A DNA stretch of 64,000 nt from Costus lasius (lineage: Eukaryota; Streptophyta; Magnoliopsida; Zingiberales; Costaceae): positions 72,878,556-72,942,555 of the forward strand of contig CM050449.1 of NCBI GenBank assembly GCA_027563935.2, written 5' to 3'. The position numbers and the translations under genes were made by a program. The first letter of the stretch is position 1; each line of letters opens with the position of its first letter. Positions 13,201 through 25,532 of the stretch are shown here, in pieces. The notes under the pieces are model-generated. The model saw nothing but the letters and a program-made list of their open reading frames with translations. It was not told the DNA's origin and did not search any database.

Positions 13201-14085
13201 GCAGCCTATGTGTTAGGTGTGAAGATCTACAGGGATAGATCTAAGAGGCTTCTCGGGCTGTGCCAGAGTACTTACATCGATAAAGTCCTGGAGAGATTTC
13301 ATTTAGAGAATTCTAAAAGAGGATATCTTCCAGTCAGACATGGTCTGAATCTTTCAAAGAGTCAGTGTCCACAAACACAGACTAAGAAAGATGAAATGGA
13401 CAATACGCCTTATGCTTCGGCTATTGGGTCCATTATGTATGCGATGTTGTGTACTCGCCCAGACGTCGCTTACGGGTTAAGCGTGACCAGTCGGTTCCAA
13501 AGTAATCCAGGTCAGGCGCACTGGATTGCAGTCAAGAACATTTTAAAATATCTTTGGAGGACCAAAGATATATTCTTGATATATGGTGGTCAGGAAGAAC
13601 TCAGTATTGAAGGATCTACTGACGCTTCGTTCCAGTCTGACCAGGATGATTTCCGATCGCAATCAGGCTATGTTTTTAGCTTGAATGGAGGAGCAGTGGT
13701 GTGGAAGAGTTTCAAACAGTCTATAGTTGCTGATTCCACAACAGAAGCCGAGTATGTTGCAGCCTCGGAAGCATCTAAGGAGGCAGTGTGGATTCATAAG
13801 TTCGTTCAAGAACTTGGTGTCGTTCCTTCGAATGTAGATCCTTTGGTTATCTTCTGTGATAACACTGGAGCAATCGCACAAGCAAAGGAACCACGGTCGC
13901 ACCAGAAGTCCAAGCACATACAGAGACGGTTTCATTTGATCCGGGAGATCATTGATCGTGGCGAGATCAAAATCTGCAAGGTTCATACAGATGACAATCT
14001 GGCAGACCCGCTTACCAAGCCTCTGGCGCAGCAGAAGCATGAGAAGCACTGTAATAATATGGGTTTGAGATTTCTCAACCATTAG
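10204..14085 (+). pseudogene. gag-pol: B gag-pol polyprotein with three stops
   Basis: One frame of 1294 codons starts at a clear ATG and ends at TAG. Order: UBN2-type gag (about 1-235), zinc knuckle CX2CX4HX4C (240-253), aspartic protease with Asp286-Thr-Ala, HHCC and DDE integrase, reverse transcriptase with YVDD (967-970), RNase H. This is the Ty1/copia order with integrase before reverse transcriptase. Stops occur at codons 419 (TAG, 11458-11460), 720 (TAA, 12361-12363) and 879 (TAG, 12838-12840). Sister copies have TGG, CAA and TGG there, so each stop is one C-to-T or G-to-A change. There are no frameshifts. The product would copy and integrate the element in the nucleus after assembly in cytoplasmic particles. 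Confidence 0.95.
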
Positions 14086-14094
14086 ATTAAGTGC

Positions 14095-14105
14095 AAGTGG
14101 GAGAT
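14095..14105 (+). other. B polypurine tract
   Basis: AAGTGGGAGAT directly precedes the right LTR and would prime plus-strand DNA. The same string precedes the LTRs of A, D, E and F. Confidence 0.85.
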
Positions 14106-15776
14106 TGTTAGGGTATGCCCTTAAGGCTAATGTTTGAGGCCTTGGGATTGTAACAGTATCATGTATAAACTCTTATGTTTATAAAGGAAATGGTTGTTAT
14201 TCAGGTTGTTACATTGTCTGCTGCAATGAGCGTACTTCTGAATAATGTCTCTATGATGTTCAGCTAGGCTGACATGCAGTAAAGTCCTTAGTCGAGATAT
14301 CTTGGTGAACATGAGACAGCCCTGATATGATTGAGACTAATATGTATTCTAATCTTATAGGATGCTTCGAGCATGGAATAAGATGTAGACTCATGGGTAC
14401 ATTGGATGTACTAGACAGACCCTACTAGGTTATTCAATTGCTTGTCACAATGTGAATAATCCTTGATTGCAACAAGTGGCACATGTCCTCTGACTTGAGA
14501 TCACTTGTGTTTCTAAATGATGATTGTCATTGTTTTGAGGTAGTTCAATATCATTTGAAACATAATGGTTATAGACTATCTTGGATGGTGAGCTTGAGTC
14601 ATGTTAGGTCACTAGTGATAGATATAGGAATGCCGTCTCCTTCATTGGAGTGTGATGTTCTAAAGGGGCCCCCTGGATGAGATGATTGAGAAAGTGTATG
14701 GCCATACCCAGATGACTATGTTCATCTGATCTAATCATGCTCATCATATTGGAGTTACAAGCTTGATAGGCTTGTCCAATAAAGAACATCCAGTGGCAAA
14801 GGAATCATGTATGCCTAGTGAGTTGATTCACACTTGTGCTGTTGTTTGGGTGTAGTCTTGGAAGACTCTTTCCTTTATATCAGGAGACAGTGATGTGTTG
14901 CTAGATACCCCTCTCTGATCGTGATAACGTAAGTTATCATTACCGACATTTAAAGGAAACCCTCAGGGTCGCACAATTTGATGATATGGCTTACTTAAGT
15001 TAGATCGTGTGGACTGAATTGTTTTGGGTTTAGTTTAAAGGGAATTAATCTCTGATTGTGAGTGAGATCTGTTCTGATCATATTTGATTGATTAGAGCTT
15101 GAGATCGGTAAGCTTCGATCGAGAGATTGGATGCTAGATCAGTGAGATCAGAAGCATCAAGAGATCAACGGTTAGATCTGGAGCCTTAGGGTTTAATTGA
15201 GATCTAGACTGGATTGCTTGGGTTAATTGGTCTTGGACCAAACCGAAATGAACCAGCTCATCAAGTGAGCGTGTGGTTCAAATGGAGAGGAGTTTGCGAT
15301 TGGGGTAAACCCATGATCGCATGTGAGGGAGTGGATTTCTATTTTTAGAAAGCATGATCACTTACGTGACCACGCCTCATGTTGCTCGCCTCTTCACGCC
15401 TTTGTTGCCTCTTGTGATTTGGAGAGTTTTTGCATTCTCGTGTGAAAAAGAGTGGACGACAAGAGGAGAAAGTTTTTCGCCAAGCAAGGAGATCATCTTC
15501 CTTTTTCATACGACAAGAACCTCTTGGAACCTTGCTAGCACAAGGAGCACCAAGGGAGTAGGCGGCTTCTTCATCTTGTGTGCGCATCCTCTGGAGGAGA
15601 CCCCTGTCGAACTCTTCTTCCTCGACATCATACAAACAATGGCCATGGTATGATCATTGTTGTTCTAAGTTGATCATATAATACATGCTATGCGATCCTA
15701 GGAAACCCTAGATTCCGCCCATGCAAATTTATATCTGCGCATGTCTTAGGGTTTCGCCCCCTTGTGGGGACTTTCA
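14106..15776 (+). repeat. B 3' LTR (1671 bp)
   Basis: Begins TGTTAGGG and ends GGGGACTTTCA, followed at once by the CTTCC duplication. Nineteen substitutions against the left copy, most of them transitions. Confidence 0.95.
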
Positions 15777-18700
15777 CTTCCTCCTCTGTCTAGCTGGTTC
15801 CTTCAAGGAACAAGAAGAAGGGAAAGAAGGGCAAAGCCCCTATCAAGAGCTACAACAAGGCTCTGAAACAAAAGATAAAGCGGTCAAAGGACAACAGATG
15901 TTTCCATTGTGGCCAGCTCGGTCACTGGAAGAAGGACTGTAAAGCGCTCCAAGGAGAGAAGAAGGGAAGCAAGCCTTTCACTTATGGCTCAGGTATTTAC
16001 GTGACTGAAGTCATGGTAGCTTCTTCTATTTCATGGGTGTTGGACACTGCATGTGGAGTTCACATTTGTTCAAATGTACAGGAACTCAAGAGAAGAAGAC
16101 AGGTGGGACAGCATGAGGTGGACCTACGAGTTGGAAACGGGGCACGGGTTGCTGCTGTTGCTGTAGGACAATATAACATCTCTTTACCATCTGGTTTTGT
16201 ATTAGAACTTGACAATTGTTATTTTGTACCGAGCATAACTAAGAATATTATCTCTATTCCTGCTCTTGTCAGGAAAGGATTTTCTTTTGAATGCAAAACT
16301 TTAAAGTGTTGTATTTCATTTGATAATATTGTTTATGCTACTGGGTCAATTAACAATGGGTTATACATGTTGGACATGGAATGTTCTGTACAACAAATTG
16401 ATAATAAGAAATCCAAGTATGCTGATGACAGCACCTTGCTATGGCATAGTCGTTTAGGCCATATTAACAAGAAGCGCATTAAGCGGTTGCATGACCATGG
16501 ACTGCTGGGATCATTCTCCTATGAGGAGCTTGATACATGCAAAGCTTGTTTAATGGGCAAAATGACGAAGACTCCTTTTTCTAATAAAGGTCAAAGGGCT
16601 TCAGGTTTACTTGACCTTATTCACAGTGATGTGTGTGGGCCATTTAGTAAACATGCCAGAGGTGGCTATTTATACTTCATTACTTTTACTAATGATTTCA
16701 GTAGATTTGGTTATGTCTATCTAATGAGACATAAGAGTGAATCTTTTGACAAGTTCAAAGAGTTCAAAAATGAAGTACAGAATCAGCTAGGCCGGAATAT
16801 CAAGGCACTTCGATCCAATCGAGGTGGAGAATACTTGAGTCGAGAGTTTACTGACTATCTGAAGGAGTGTGGGATTATCTCACAGCTCACTCCGCCAGGA
16901 ACACCGCAATGGAATGGTGTGTCCGAGAGGAGAAATAGAACCATATTGGATATGGTTCGTTCGATGTTGAGTTAGGCTACTCTACCTTACTCCTTTTGGG
17001 GATTTGCACTGGAAACAGCTGCAAAGGTACTAAACCGAGTGCCATCCAAGGCCGTTTCAAAGACTCCATATGAGTTATGGTATGGGAAACAGCCGAGCTT
17101 GACATTTATCAAAATCTGGGGTTGCGAGGCTTATGTCAAAAAGCTTGCCTCTGGGAAACTGGAAAGCAGATCTGATAAATGTATCTTTGTCGGTTACCCT
17201 AAAGAAACTAAGGGTTATTATTTCTACGATCCCAAAGAGAACAAAGTATTTGTTGCTCGTACGGCTATTTTTCTTGAGAAGGAATTTCTTCTGCAAGAGG
17301 CCAGTGGGAGAGAAATAAAGCTGGATGAGAATCCAGAAGAGGGACAAAGTGGTCAAGCTCAGTTGGATGAGCCTGAGCAAATAGAACAGGTTGATGTTCA
17401 ACCTGAGGCTCAGATATCACGGGAACCGCGTAGATCGGGAAGGATTCGTCGACAGCTTGAGCGCTATGATGGAGTCTACATCATTAATGATGAACCCCTC
17501 ACCTATGCGGATGCGGTCAGTGGACCGGAATCAGCAAGATGGCTTGAAGCTATGCGAGCTGAGATGGACTCCATGTCAGATAACCAAGTCTGGGATTTGG
17601 TTGATCCGCCTCCGGGAGTAATCCCTATAGGCCGTAAATGGATCTTCAAGAAGAAGATTGATATGGATGGTAACGTAGTTACCTATAAGGGCAGGCTAGT
17701 TGCGAAAGGTTTCAAACAAATCTACGGGATAGATTATGATGAAACATTCTCTCCTGTAGCCATGTTTAAGTCCATTCGGATTATTCTCGCGATAGCTGCA
17801 TATTATGATTATGAGATCTGGCAAATGGATGTGAAGACCGCTTTCCTTAATGGAAAACTAGAAGAGGATGTGTATATGGCACAACCTGAAGGTTTCATCA
17901 ATCCATCAGATCGTCATAAAATATGCAAATTAAAGAAGTCTATTTATGGACTAAAACAAGCATCGAGAAGCTGGAATATTCGTTTTGATGAATCAGTTTG
18001 TGAATTTGGTTTCATCAAAAATGAAGATGACCCGTGTGTATATAAGAGGTTTAGTGGGAGCGTGATTACTTTCCTAGTCCTCTACGTCGACGATATCTTG
18101 ATCATTGGAAACGATATTCCTGAACTGCATGCGGTCAAAGCATGGTTAAGAAAATGTTTCCAGATGAAAGATTTAGGAGAAGCAGCCTATGTATTAGGTG
18201 TGCAGATCTATAGAGATAGATCTAATAGGCTTCTCGGGCTGTGCCAGAGTACTTACATCGATAAAGTCCTGGAGAGATTCCATTTAGAAAATTCTAAAAG
18301 AGGATATCTTCCAGTCAGACATGGTCTGAATCTTTCTAAGAGCCAGTGTCCTCAAACACAGTCTGAGAAAGATGAAATGGACAATACGCCTTATGCTTCG
18401 GCTATTGGATCCATCATGTATGCGATGTTGTGTACTCGCCCAGACGTCGCTTACGGGTTAAGCGTGACCAGTCGATTCCAAAGTAATCCAGGGAAGGCAC
18501 ACTGGATTGCAGTCAAGAACATTTTGAAATATCTTCGGAGGACCAAAGATATGTTCTTGATTTATGGAGGTCAGGAAGAACTCAGTATTGAAGGATATAC
18601 TGACGCTTCGTTCCAATCTGACCAGGATGATTTCCGATCGCAATCAGGCTATGTTTTTAGCTTGAATGGAGGAGCAGTGGTGTGGAAAAGTTTCAAACAA

Positions 18701-19066
18701 TCAATTGTTGCTGATTCCACAACAGAAGCCGAGTATGTTGCAGCCTCGGAAGCATCCAAGGAGGCAGTGTGGATTCGTAAATTCGTTCAGGAACTTGGTG
18801 TTGTTCCTTCGAGTGCTGATCCATTGGTTATCTTCTGTGCTAACACTGGAGCAATAGCACAAGCAAAGGAACCACGGTCACACCAGAAGTTCAAGCACAT
18901 ACAGAGAAGGTTTCATTTGATCCGTGAGATCATAGATCGTGGAGAGATCAAGATCTACAAGGTTCATACAGATGACAATCTAGCTGACCCGCTTACTAAG
19001 CCTCTGGCACAGCAGAAGCATGAGAAGCACTGTAATAATATGGGTTTGAGATTTCTCAACCATTAG
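15777..19066 (+). pseudogene. gag-pol: A gag end and pol, two stops
   Basis: Continuation of the A polyprotein after element B. TAG at 15791-15793 stands where B reads TTA, just before a lysine-rich linker. Then come the zinc knuckle (from 15899), protease with Asp-Thr-Ala, HHCC/DDE integrase, reverse transcriptase with YVDD (near 18083) and RNase H, ending at TAG 19064-19066. A second stop, TAG at 16973-16975 in the integrase, replaces the CAG of sister copies, a C-to-T change. From 17039 the frame is open to the end. With the lost gag ATG the element cannot make its own full polyprotein, although its LTRs are nearly identical. Confidence 0.93.
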
Positions 19067-19075
19067 ATTAAGTGC

Positions 19076-19086
19076 AAGTGGGAGAT
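19076..19086 (+). other. A polypurine tract
   Basis: AAGTGGGAGAT directly before the right LTR of A. Confidence 0.85.
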
Positions 19087-20742
19087 TGTTGGGGTATGCC
19101 CTTAAGGCTAATGTTTGAGGCCTTTGGGATGATTTCAGTATCATGTATAAACTATGTATAAGTTTATAAAGGCAATGGTTGTTATTCAGGTTGTTACATT
19201 ATCTGCTGCTGTTATGTATACTTCTGAATAATGTCTCAATGGTGTTCAGCTTGGCTGACATTAGCATTGTCCTTAGTCGAGATATCTTGGTGAACATGAG
19301 ACAGCCTTGATATGATTGAGACTAATATGTGTTCTAATCTTATAGGGTGCTTCGAGCATGGAATAAGATGTAGACACATAAGTGCATTGGATGTACTGGA
19401 CAGACCCTACTTAGGATATTCAATTGTTTGTCACAATGTGAATAATCCTTATATGCAAGCAAGTGGCATATTTCCTCTGACTTGAGATCGCTTGTGTTTC
19501 TAAATGATGATTGGCATTGTCTTGAGGTAATTCAATATCATTTGAAATATAATGGTTATAGATTATCTTGGATAATGAGCATGAGTCATGTTAGGACACT
19601 AGTGATAGATATAGGATTGCCTCTCCTTGTTGGAGTGTGATGTTCTAAAGGGGCCCCCTGGATGAGATGATTGAGAAAGTGTATGGCCATACCCAGATGA
19701 CTATGTTCATCTGATCTAATCATTTTCATCATATTGGAATTACAGGCTTGACATGCTTGTCCAATGAGAACGTCCAGTGGCAAAGGAAACATGTATGTCA
19801 AGTGAATTGGATTCACACTTGTGCTATGGTTTGGGTGTAGTCTTGGAAGACTCTTTCCTTCATATCGGGAGACAGTGATGTGTTGCTAGATACCCCTCTC
19901 TGATCGTGATAACGTAAGTTATCGTTACCGACATTGAAGGAAACCCTTAGGGTCGCACAATTTGATGATATGGCTTACTTATGTCAGATCGTGTGGACTG
20001 AATGGTTTTGGTTCAGTTTAAAGGAGTTTAAACTCTGATTGGAAGTGAGATCTGGTCTGATCATGTTTGATTGATTAGGGCTTGAGATCGGTAAGCTTCG
20101 ATCGAGAGAATTGATACTTGATCGATGAAATCAAGGGCATCAAAAGATGTGTGGTTAGATTTTGAGCCATTTGGTTCAATTAGATCTAGACCATGGCTTG
20201 GTTCGATTTGGTCTTTGAACCAAAGTGAATTGAACCGGTTCACATGGTGAACGCATGGTTCAAGTGAGAGGAGTTTTTCGGTTGGTTCATTAACGCATGA
20301 ACGCATGGGTTATGGCTTACTATATTTGGAAGTCATGAATTCTAATTAGAAACCCCCCACGTAACCGAAGAAACACGTCCCTCTCTTGCCTCTTCTCCTC
20401 GTGTGTGTCTCGCCTCCACGAGGGTGAAAGTTTTGTTCGACCAGCCAAGAAGACATCTCATCTCCTTCACGTGAAAGGGATACCTTGGAGATCTTTGCTA
20501 GCACAAAGAACACAAGGGAGGAAGCCATCGCCATCTTGTGTGTGACTACTTTGGAGGAGAGCCGCTCGCTCTCTTACATCTTCCAAGTCGCCATCCAAAC
20601 AATGGCCATGGTAAGATCTTGTCTTGATCTATGCAAGCTTTAAAGTTAATTATATGTTCATATTATACGATCCGCAAGAAACCCTTGTTTTCGCCCAAGA
20701 AGTTTTTTTTTATGCGCCTGATCTAGGGTTTCGCCCCCTTCA
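19087..20742 (+). repeat. A 3' LTR (1656 bp)
   Basis: Near-perfect copy of 2613-4267, one base longer in a T run near 20710. It ends TTCA and is followed by the GAAAG duplication. Confidence 0.95.
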
Positions 20743-20971
20743 GAAAGGACTCATGATTTTGCTTTTTGATAAACATAGGAAGATCATAAAGATTTCTTTG
20801 AGTGGATTTGAGAAGTATGATTTTAATTTCTGCACATTTGAGAAAGCCACTTTGATTGTGATTTATATGCAATTCTGGATTTTTGGATTAGTGGCTAAAA
20901 TTTTTGGACAAAGGAAATGCAGAAAATTATTTGCTCTTTACTTTGGTACTGATTCACCTGTTTCACCATGA
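20743..20971 (+). pseudogene. Z ORF tail after element A
   Basis: Starts with the right GAAAG copy. Counting across the two ends of A, the frame of the Z ORF at 2612 continues here in phase for about 74 codons to a TGA at 20969-20971. The tail is rich in Phe, Lys and Ile and matches no domain I recognise. In-phase continuation shows that A hit an ORF that was one unit when A inserted. Confidence 0.6.
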
Positions 20972-21006
20972 TTTTTGAGTTTTAGTCAAGCTATGGACCT
21001 AAAATT

Positions 21007-21032
21007 AGCGCTTCTTGGGAGGCAACCCAAGC
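21007..21032 (+). other. Z conserved hairpin motif of Athila/Tat elements
   Basis: The stretch around GCGCTTCTTGGGAGGCAACC is, from memory, a conserved marker downstream of the coding region in Athila/Tat gypsy elements. CTTGGG and CCCAAG can pair over a six-base loop. It supports the Z classification independently of the primer site. Its function is not known to me. Confidence 0.65.
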
Positions 21033-21439
21033 ATTATCACTTAGCTTACTTTCCTTTATTTTAATTTTCTTTTAGGACTAATTTTTACAATTTTTTCTGT
21101 AGGAATCGAGATTTGGCACGAAATTACGGCACTACCGTAATATTCTTTATGATCCAGAAATCTTCAAGAGCAACTGTCTTCCACCTCTAGCCACCACTGC
21201 ATCTGCCTCTGACATCACTGTATCCACCCGTTGACACTGGATTATACCATCAGCAGATTCTTACTTTTTCTGCTGCCTCTTATTCTATTGATTTTATTTA
21301 TGCAGCAGACTCTTCATTAGTGACTGATTTTTTTTATGCAGCATTATTTTTAGCACCCACCAGCCGACGATCTCACCTCCAGGACTGTAGTCTCTAACAG
21401 GCCACTAGAGATTACTCACCCTTATGTCGGCACCATCAT
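21033..21439 (+). other. Z non-coding 3' region before element C
   Basis: No ORF seen. A single TTACGGC-type dyad (AAATTACGGCACTACCGTAA) lies near 21122-21142, the same motif that is tandemly repeated in the Z LTR at 34 kb. The segment ends in ATCAT, the duplication left by element C. Confidence 0.6.
21435..21439. repeat. Target-site duplication of C, left copy
   Basis: ATCAT before the TGTCACACCC end of C, matched by ATCAT at 32356-32360 on the other side. Confidence 0.95.
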
Positions 21440-23792
21440 TGTCACACCCCTAGGGATAATACTTATTATCTGTTCTGTTAGCACGAAATTCCCAAGATCC
21501 AAAATTAAACCAAAACAAAATTTGAGAACAACTTCGTAAACATAGGCCTAGGTGAATGACAATTCATGTAATCAAATCATTAATCATCAACCAACCACAA
21601 AGATAGATTAACCATCAAACTTCATTTACACAACTAGTTCATATGTATAGTGTGATATCATATCCAAACTTGCTCAAACATCTTCTATACACAACATATA
21701 TACATATATGAGCATAACATGCTATGCTTTATATTACTACATCAACTGAACAAGAGCGTAGTAGTAAAATTTCCTCTCAACACCTCCTTCATTGCCTCAA
21801 GGAAAAATAACCAAAGCTAGCCTGTAGTATATAAAGCCAAAAGAGTGAGCTATAAAACTCAACAAGATCTACTTTGCCCATGCAGCAAAATACATTATAA
21901 TATGCAAAAGAGAAGCATCAATATGGAATTTATCAAATGGATGTCGAAACTCATACCATAATGACATTCTAAACATAGAGCATAAGGATGATCTCAAGAA
22001 CCCAAGTAATCCCATGAGTACCAAAATGTCACAAAGGAACTAGTGATAACATTATTAACTCATAAATATTATAGTATCATAGACAGAGTAGTGGGAACAA
22101 AGCAAAACAAAGTCCTCCACGTCAGGAAGCAAGACTAACCCACGTCTGGGAAAGCCCACAAAACAAAAGCCGGCAAAGGCTCACCATGGCCCAATCAAAT
22201 GTGAATGGAGGGACTCTAGAGGTGGCTCCCATGGACTCGAGAGGTGGCCCCCATTATTTCTAATGTGGCACTTTGATCCATGTAGCACTTAGCTCCACAT
22301 CCATCACTTAATTCCCATAAATGGGATCAAATCATTTTCCCAGTATAAGATGTAAGGGCCAAAGAACAATGGTTCATAACAAAGTCAAAGTAACGAAATG
22401 GCATTATTGCCTTCATACAATTGCCCTTACAACATGATCATGGCTAAAAGTATCAAAAGTGTACAATGACAAACCCCATGCATCAACTAATAATCATAAT
22501 TCCAGAAAAGGACATTGATCCATTCATCAAAATCATGTGCATGGAAGGTGCATAAGAATAACTACAAATTCTACCATAAGAGTTCAATAGACAATATCAA
22601 TTTGTTCAGCTCACTTCATTCACATGAATCGTAAGGATATACGGAATAAAACCATACAATATAGGACTCATTGAAAGCATATTTGAGTCTACTTTCCAAT
22701 AAGCTTGGTTTGAGTCCATTTGGTCAAGTACACAAAAAGATATAAGGGTTATGGTAACAAAAGGTCAAGCTGCCCTGTTTCCAGAAATTCCAGGGCATTG
22801 ATCTCCAAAATCCAGTCGGTTTAAGAGTACAATGCATACGAAAGATATTCAATATATGATCCGTTGGAAAGCTCTTTGAATCCACTTTCGTACAAAACAA
22901 GTATTACTCAAAACGGAGTTTTAAATCGGAAGTTCTGAGCAAACCAATACAGGTAGGTCAGTTTGGTATGACAGACAACGTATACTGGATGTTGCTGCAT
23001 AATTGATGCCCTAGCTCTAATTAACTATATACAATATTGGATGCGTTGGAAAGGTTGTCAAGTCTTCTTTCACACAAATCAATTCTCACTGATAAACCAC
23101 TTGTGTGTACGAAGATATAGAATAGGAACCCTAACAAGGTAAGAATTGTATACTCACATCTCCTTAACCATTCTTTGAAAATTCTCCACATTAGTTTAGC
23201 ATCAACTTCAAAATTTATTTTTAGTTCAACAAATCAGAGTATGAACTAGCTATTTAGGATTTAAACATCATTTTTGTATCAAATTATCATATTTATGAAA
23301 CCATGAATGTAGGGCATAGAGTAGAAACTTGCCTTATGCACAATTTTGCTTTCTCTAATTTCTTCTTCTCCAAATTCACCACCCTACTTTGCTCTCCCAA
23401 CCTAAACGTGAAAGGCAGGTGAAAACACCTCTTTTCCCTTTTTTTCCCCTCATTTTTACCTCATTAGTCATCCCCAAGAATGAGGTGTCTTCACCTTATT
23501 CATCTTCACCTCATGCAAGCTTGAGGTGGCTTGCAAGACAAGCATGAGGTGTTTTTCACTTTATTCATTCACTTAAGTAATTATATACTTTCTCTCTTAT
23601 TTGTTTTGACTTTACAAAATCATGAGAAATCACTTATTCAAATTCCCAATTAAGTGATCAATATGCATCCTAAATGATTGAATTTACTCTTTAGTCTTTT
23701 TCTTTATGCATTATTCCTCTTGAGTAAATATGGGTATTTATCTATCATTACTTGATACTCGTCATAATGATATATAAATCATGGATATCACA
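21440..23792 (-). repeat. C 3' LTR (2353 bp)
   Basis: On the plus strand it runs from TGTCACACCCC to GGATATCACA; in element orientation it starts TGTGATATCC and ends GGGTGTGACA. Same length as 30003-32355. It contains GAGGTG/CACCTC-rich short inverted repeats near 23480-23550. No ORF of note. Confidence 0.95.
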
Positions 23793-25532
23793 TTCTCGCC
23801 TCCTTAAAAAGAAATTTAGTCCTCTAAATTTCATACCTGATTCATGGAAAAGATATGGATACTCCTTTCTCATTTCTTCCTCCAACTCCCATGTTGCCTC
23901 CTCCATTGAATGATGATGCCAAATGACCTTCATCAAGGGAATAACACGATTTCTCAAAATCTTATCCTTTTTATCCACAATCTGTTTTGGCTGTTCAAAG
24001 TAAGACAAATCTTTATCAATTTCCAATGGTGCGTTCTCAATTATGTGGGAGGGATCTGGAGTATACTTCCTCAATAACGATACATGGAAAACATCATGAA
24101 CATTGGTTAAGGCTGGTGGAAGTGCAACCCTATAAGCAACAGATCCAATTCTTTCAAGTATCTCGAAAGGACCAATAAATCTTGGGCTTAACTTTCCCTT
24201 CTTTCCAAATCTGATTACTCCTTTATAAGGAGATATTTTTAGAAATACATGGTCTCCAACTTGGAATTGAAGGTCCCTTCTTCTATTATCAGCATAACTT
24301 TTTTGGTGACTTTGAGCCATTTTCAATTTGTTTCTTATCACTTGAACCTTTTCTGTAGTTTCTTGCACTTCATCTGGGGTCAATATCTTTCTATCACCAA
24401 CTTCTTCCCAGCAAAGTGGTGTCCTACATTTTCTTCCATATAAAGCTTCATAAGGTGCCATTTGTATGCTGGAGTGAAAACTATTGTTATAAGTGAACTC
24501 AATGAGGGACAAATCACCATCCCATTCACCCTTCCAATCCATGATATATGCTCTAAGAAGATCCTCAAGTGTTTGAATTGTTCTTTCAGATTGTCCATCA
24601 GTTTGAGGATGATAAGCCGTGCTAAATTTCAGTTTAGTGCCCAATGACTCTTGTAATCTTTTCAATAATCTAGAAAGAAATCTAGGATCTCTATCTGATA
24701 TAATTTCATTTGGAACTCCATGAAGTCTTACAATCTCATCAATGTACAATTTCACAAGCTTGTCAAGGGAATATGTCATATTAATTGGCAAGAAGTGTGC
24801 TGACTTAGTTAACCTATCAACAATTACCCAAATAGCATCATGCTTCTTTGATGTTCTTGGCAAGCCTGAAACAAAATCCATAGTAACACTTTCCCATTTC
24901 CATTCTGGTACTTCTAATGGTTGCAATGGTCCTCCTGGCTTTTGATGTTCTGCTTTTATGAGTTGGCAAGTTAAACATTTAGATACATAATTTGCAATAT
25001 CTTTCTTTATGCCATTCCACCAATAATTACATTTCAAGTCCCTATACATTTTGGTACCACCTGGATGTAAGGAATATTTAGATTTGTGAGCTTCTTCCAA
25101 TATCTTATTCTTCATATCTGGATCATTTGGAATACATAGTCTACTGTGAAATTTCAAAATCCCATCCTGATTAATTTGGAAATCAAGCATCTGACCTTCC
25201 CCAACTTTGCTTTTAATGGATGATAACATTGGATCTTCTAATTGCTTCTCTAGTATTTGTTGATGAAAATCAGATTGAACTTTTAATGATGCAAGCAACA
25301 TCTTGGGATTTTGAATGTTTACATCAATAATAAGATTGCAAAACTCTTCTAATAAGTTCCATTGCTTTACCATCAAACTTGCCAATTTACCACTTGATTT
25401 TCGGCTAAGTGCATCAGCCACAACATTTGCTTTACCTGCTTGATAATGAATGGTACAATCATAATCCTTTAGCAATTCTATCCATCTCCTTTGCCTCATA
25501 TTCAATTCCTTTTGACTAAATATATATTTCAA
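23748..25532 (-). pseudogene. pol: C RNase H end, integrase and chromodomain
   Basis: Open frame of 594 codons. It begins with the end of RNase H and the Tyr-His linker to integrase (VVADALSRK). Then come the HHCC zinc finger near residues 130-170, the DDE integrase core ([15 protein letters not shown] and the later Glu), and a C-terminal chromodomain with [12 protein letters not shown]. The chromodomain of this clade is thought to steer integration to marked heterochromatin. The frame runs past the polypurine tract and stops inside the 3' LTR, as in related elements. The first methionine is internal to pol: a TAG at 25584-25586, where relatives have TGG, separates this part from the upstream RNase H. 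Confidence 0.9.
23793..23805 (-). other. C polypurine tract
   Basis: On the minus strand AAGGAGGCGAGAA sits directly before the 3' LTR. It would prime plus-strand synthesis. Confidence 0.75.

Larger units (their letters stand above)
6711..15776 (+). mobile_element. Copia element B, full length, nested in A
   Basis: 9066 bp Ty1/copia element of the same family and orientation as A, with two 1671 bp LTRs, primer site, long leader, one gag-pol frame and a polypurine tract. Flanked by CTTCC. By eye the LTRs differ by 19 substitutions and no indels, more than those of the host element A. The coding frame has three stops, so B is dead as it stands. Confidence 0.95.
2613..20742 (+). mobile_element. 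Copia element A, complete, interrupted by B
   Basis: Full-length Ty1/copia element with LTRs at 2613-4267 and 19087-20742, a tRNA-Met primer site, broken gag-pol and a polypurine tract. The duplication GAAAG occurs at 2608-2612 and 20743-20747. Without element B the length is about 9.06 kb, matching B itself. By eye the two LTRs differ by seven substitutions and one T-run indel, so the insertion looks recent. It interrupts the ORF of element Z. Confidence 0.95.

Noticed and set aside
13663..14082. Antisense frames of 110-140 codons opposite copia RNase H (also at 35583-35948, 42075-42437, 61090-61452)
   Set aside because: They recur only because the pol sequence under them is shared; shadows of the sense frame.
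24742..24945. Plus-strand frames across C integrase
   Set aside because: Antisense to a long, well-supported integrase frame.
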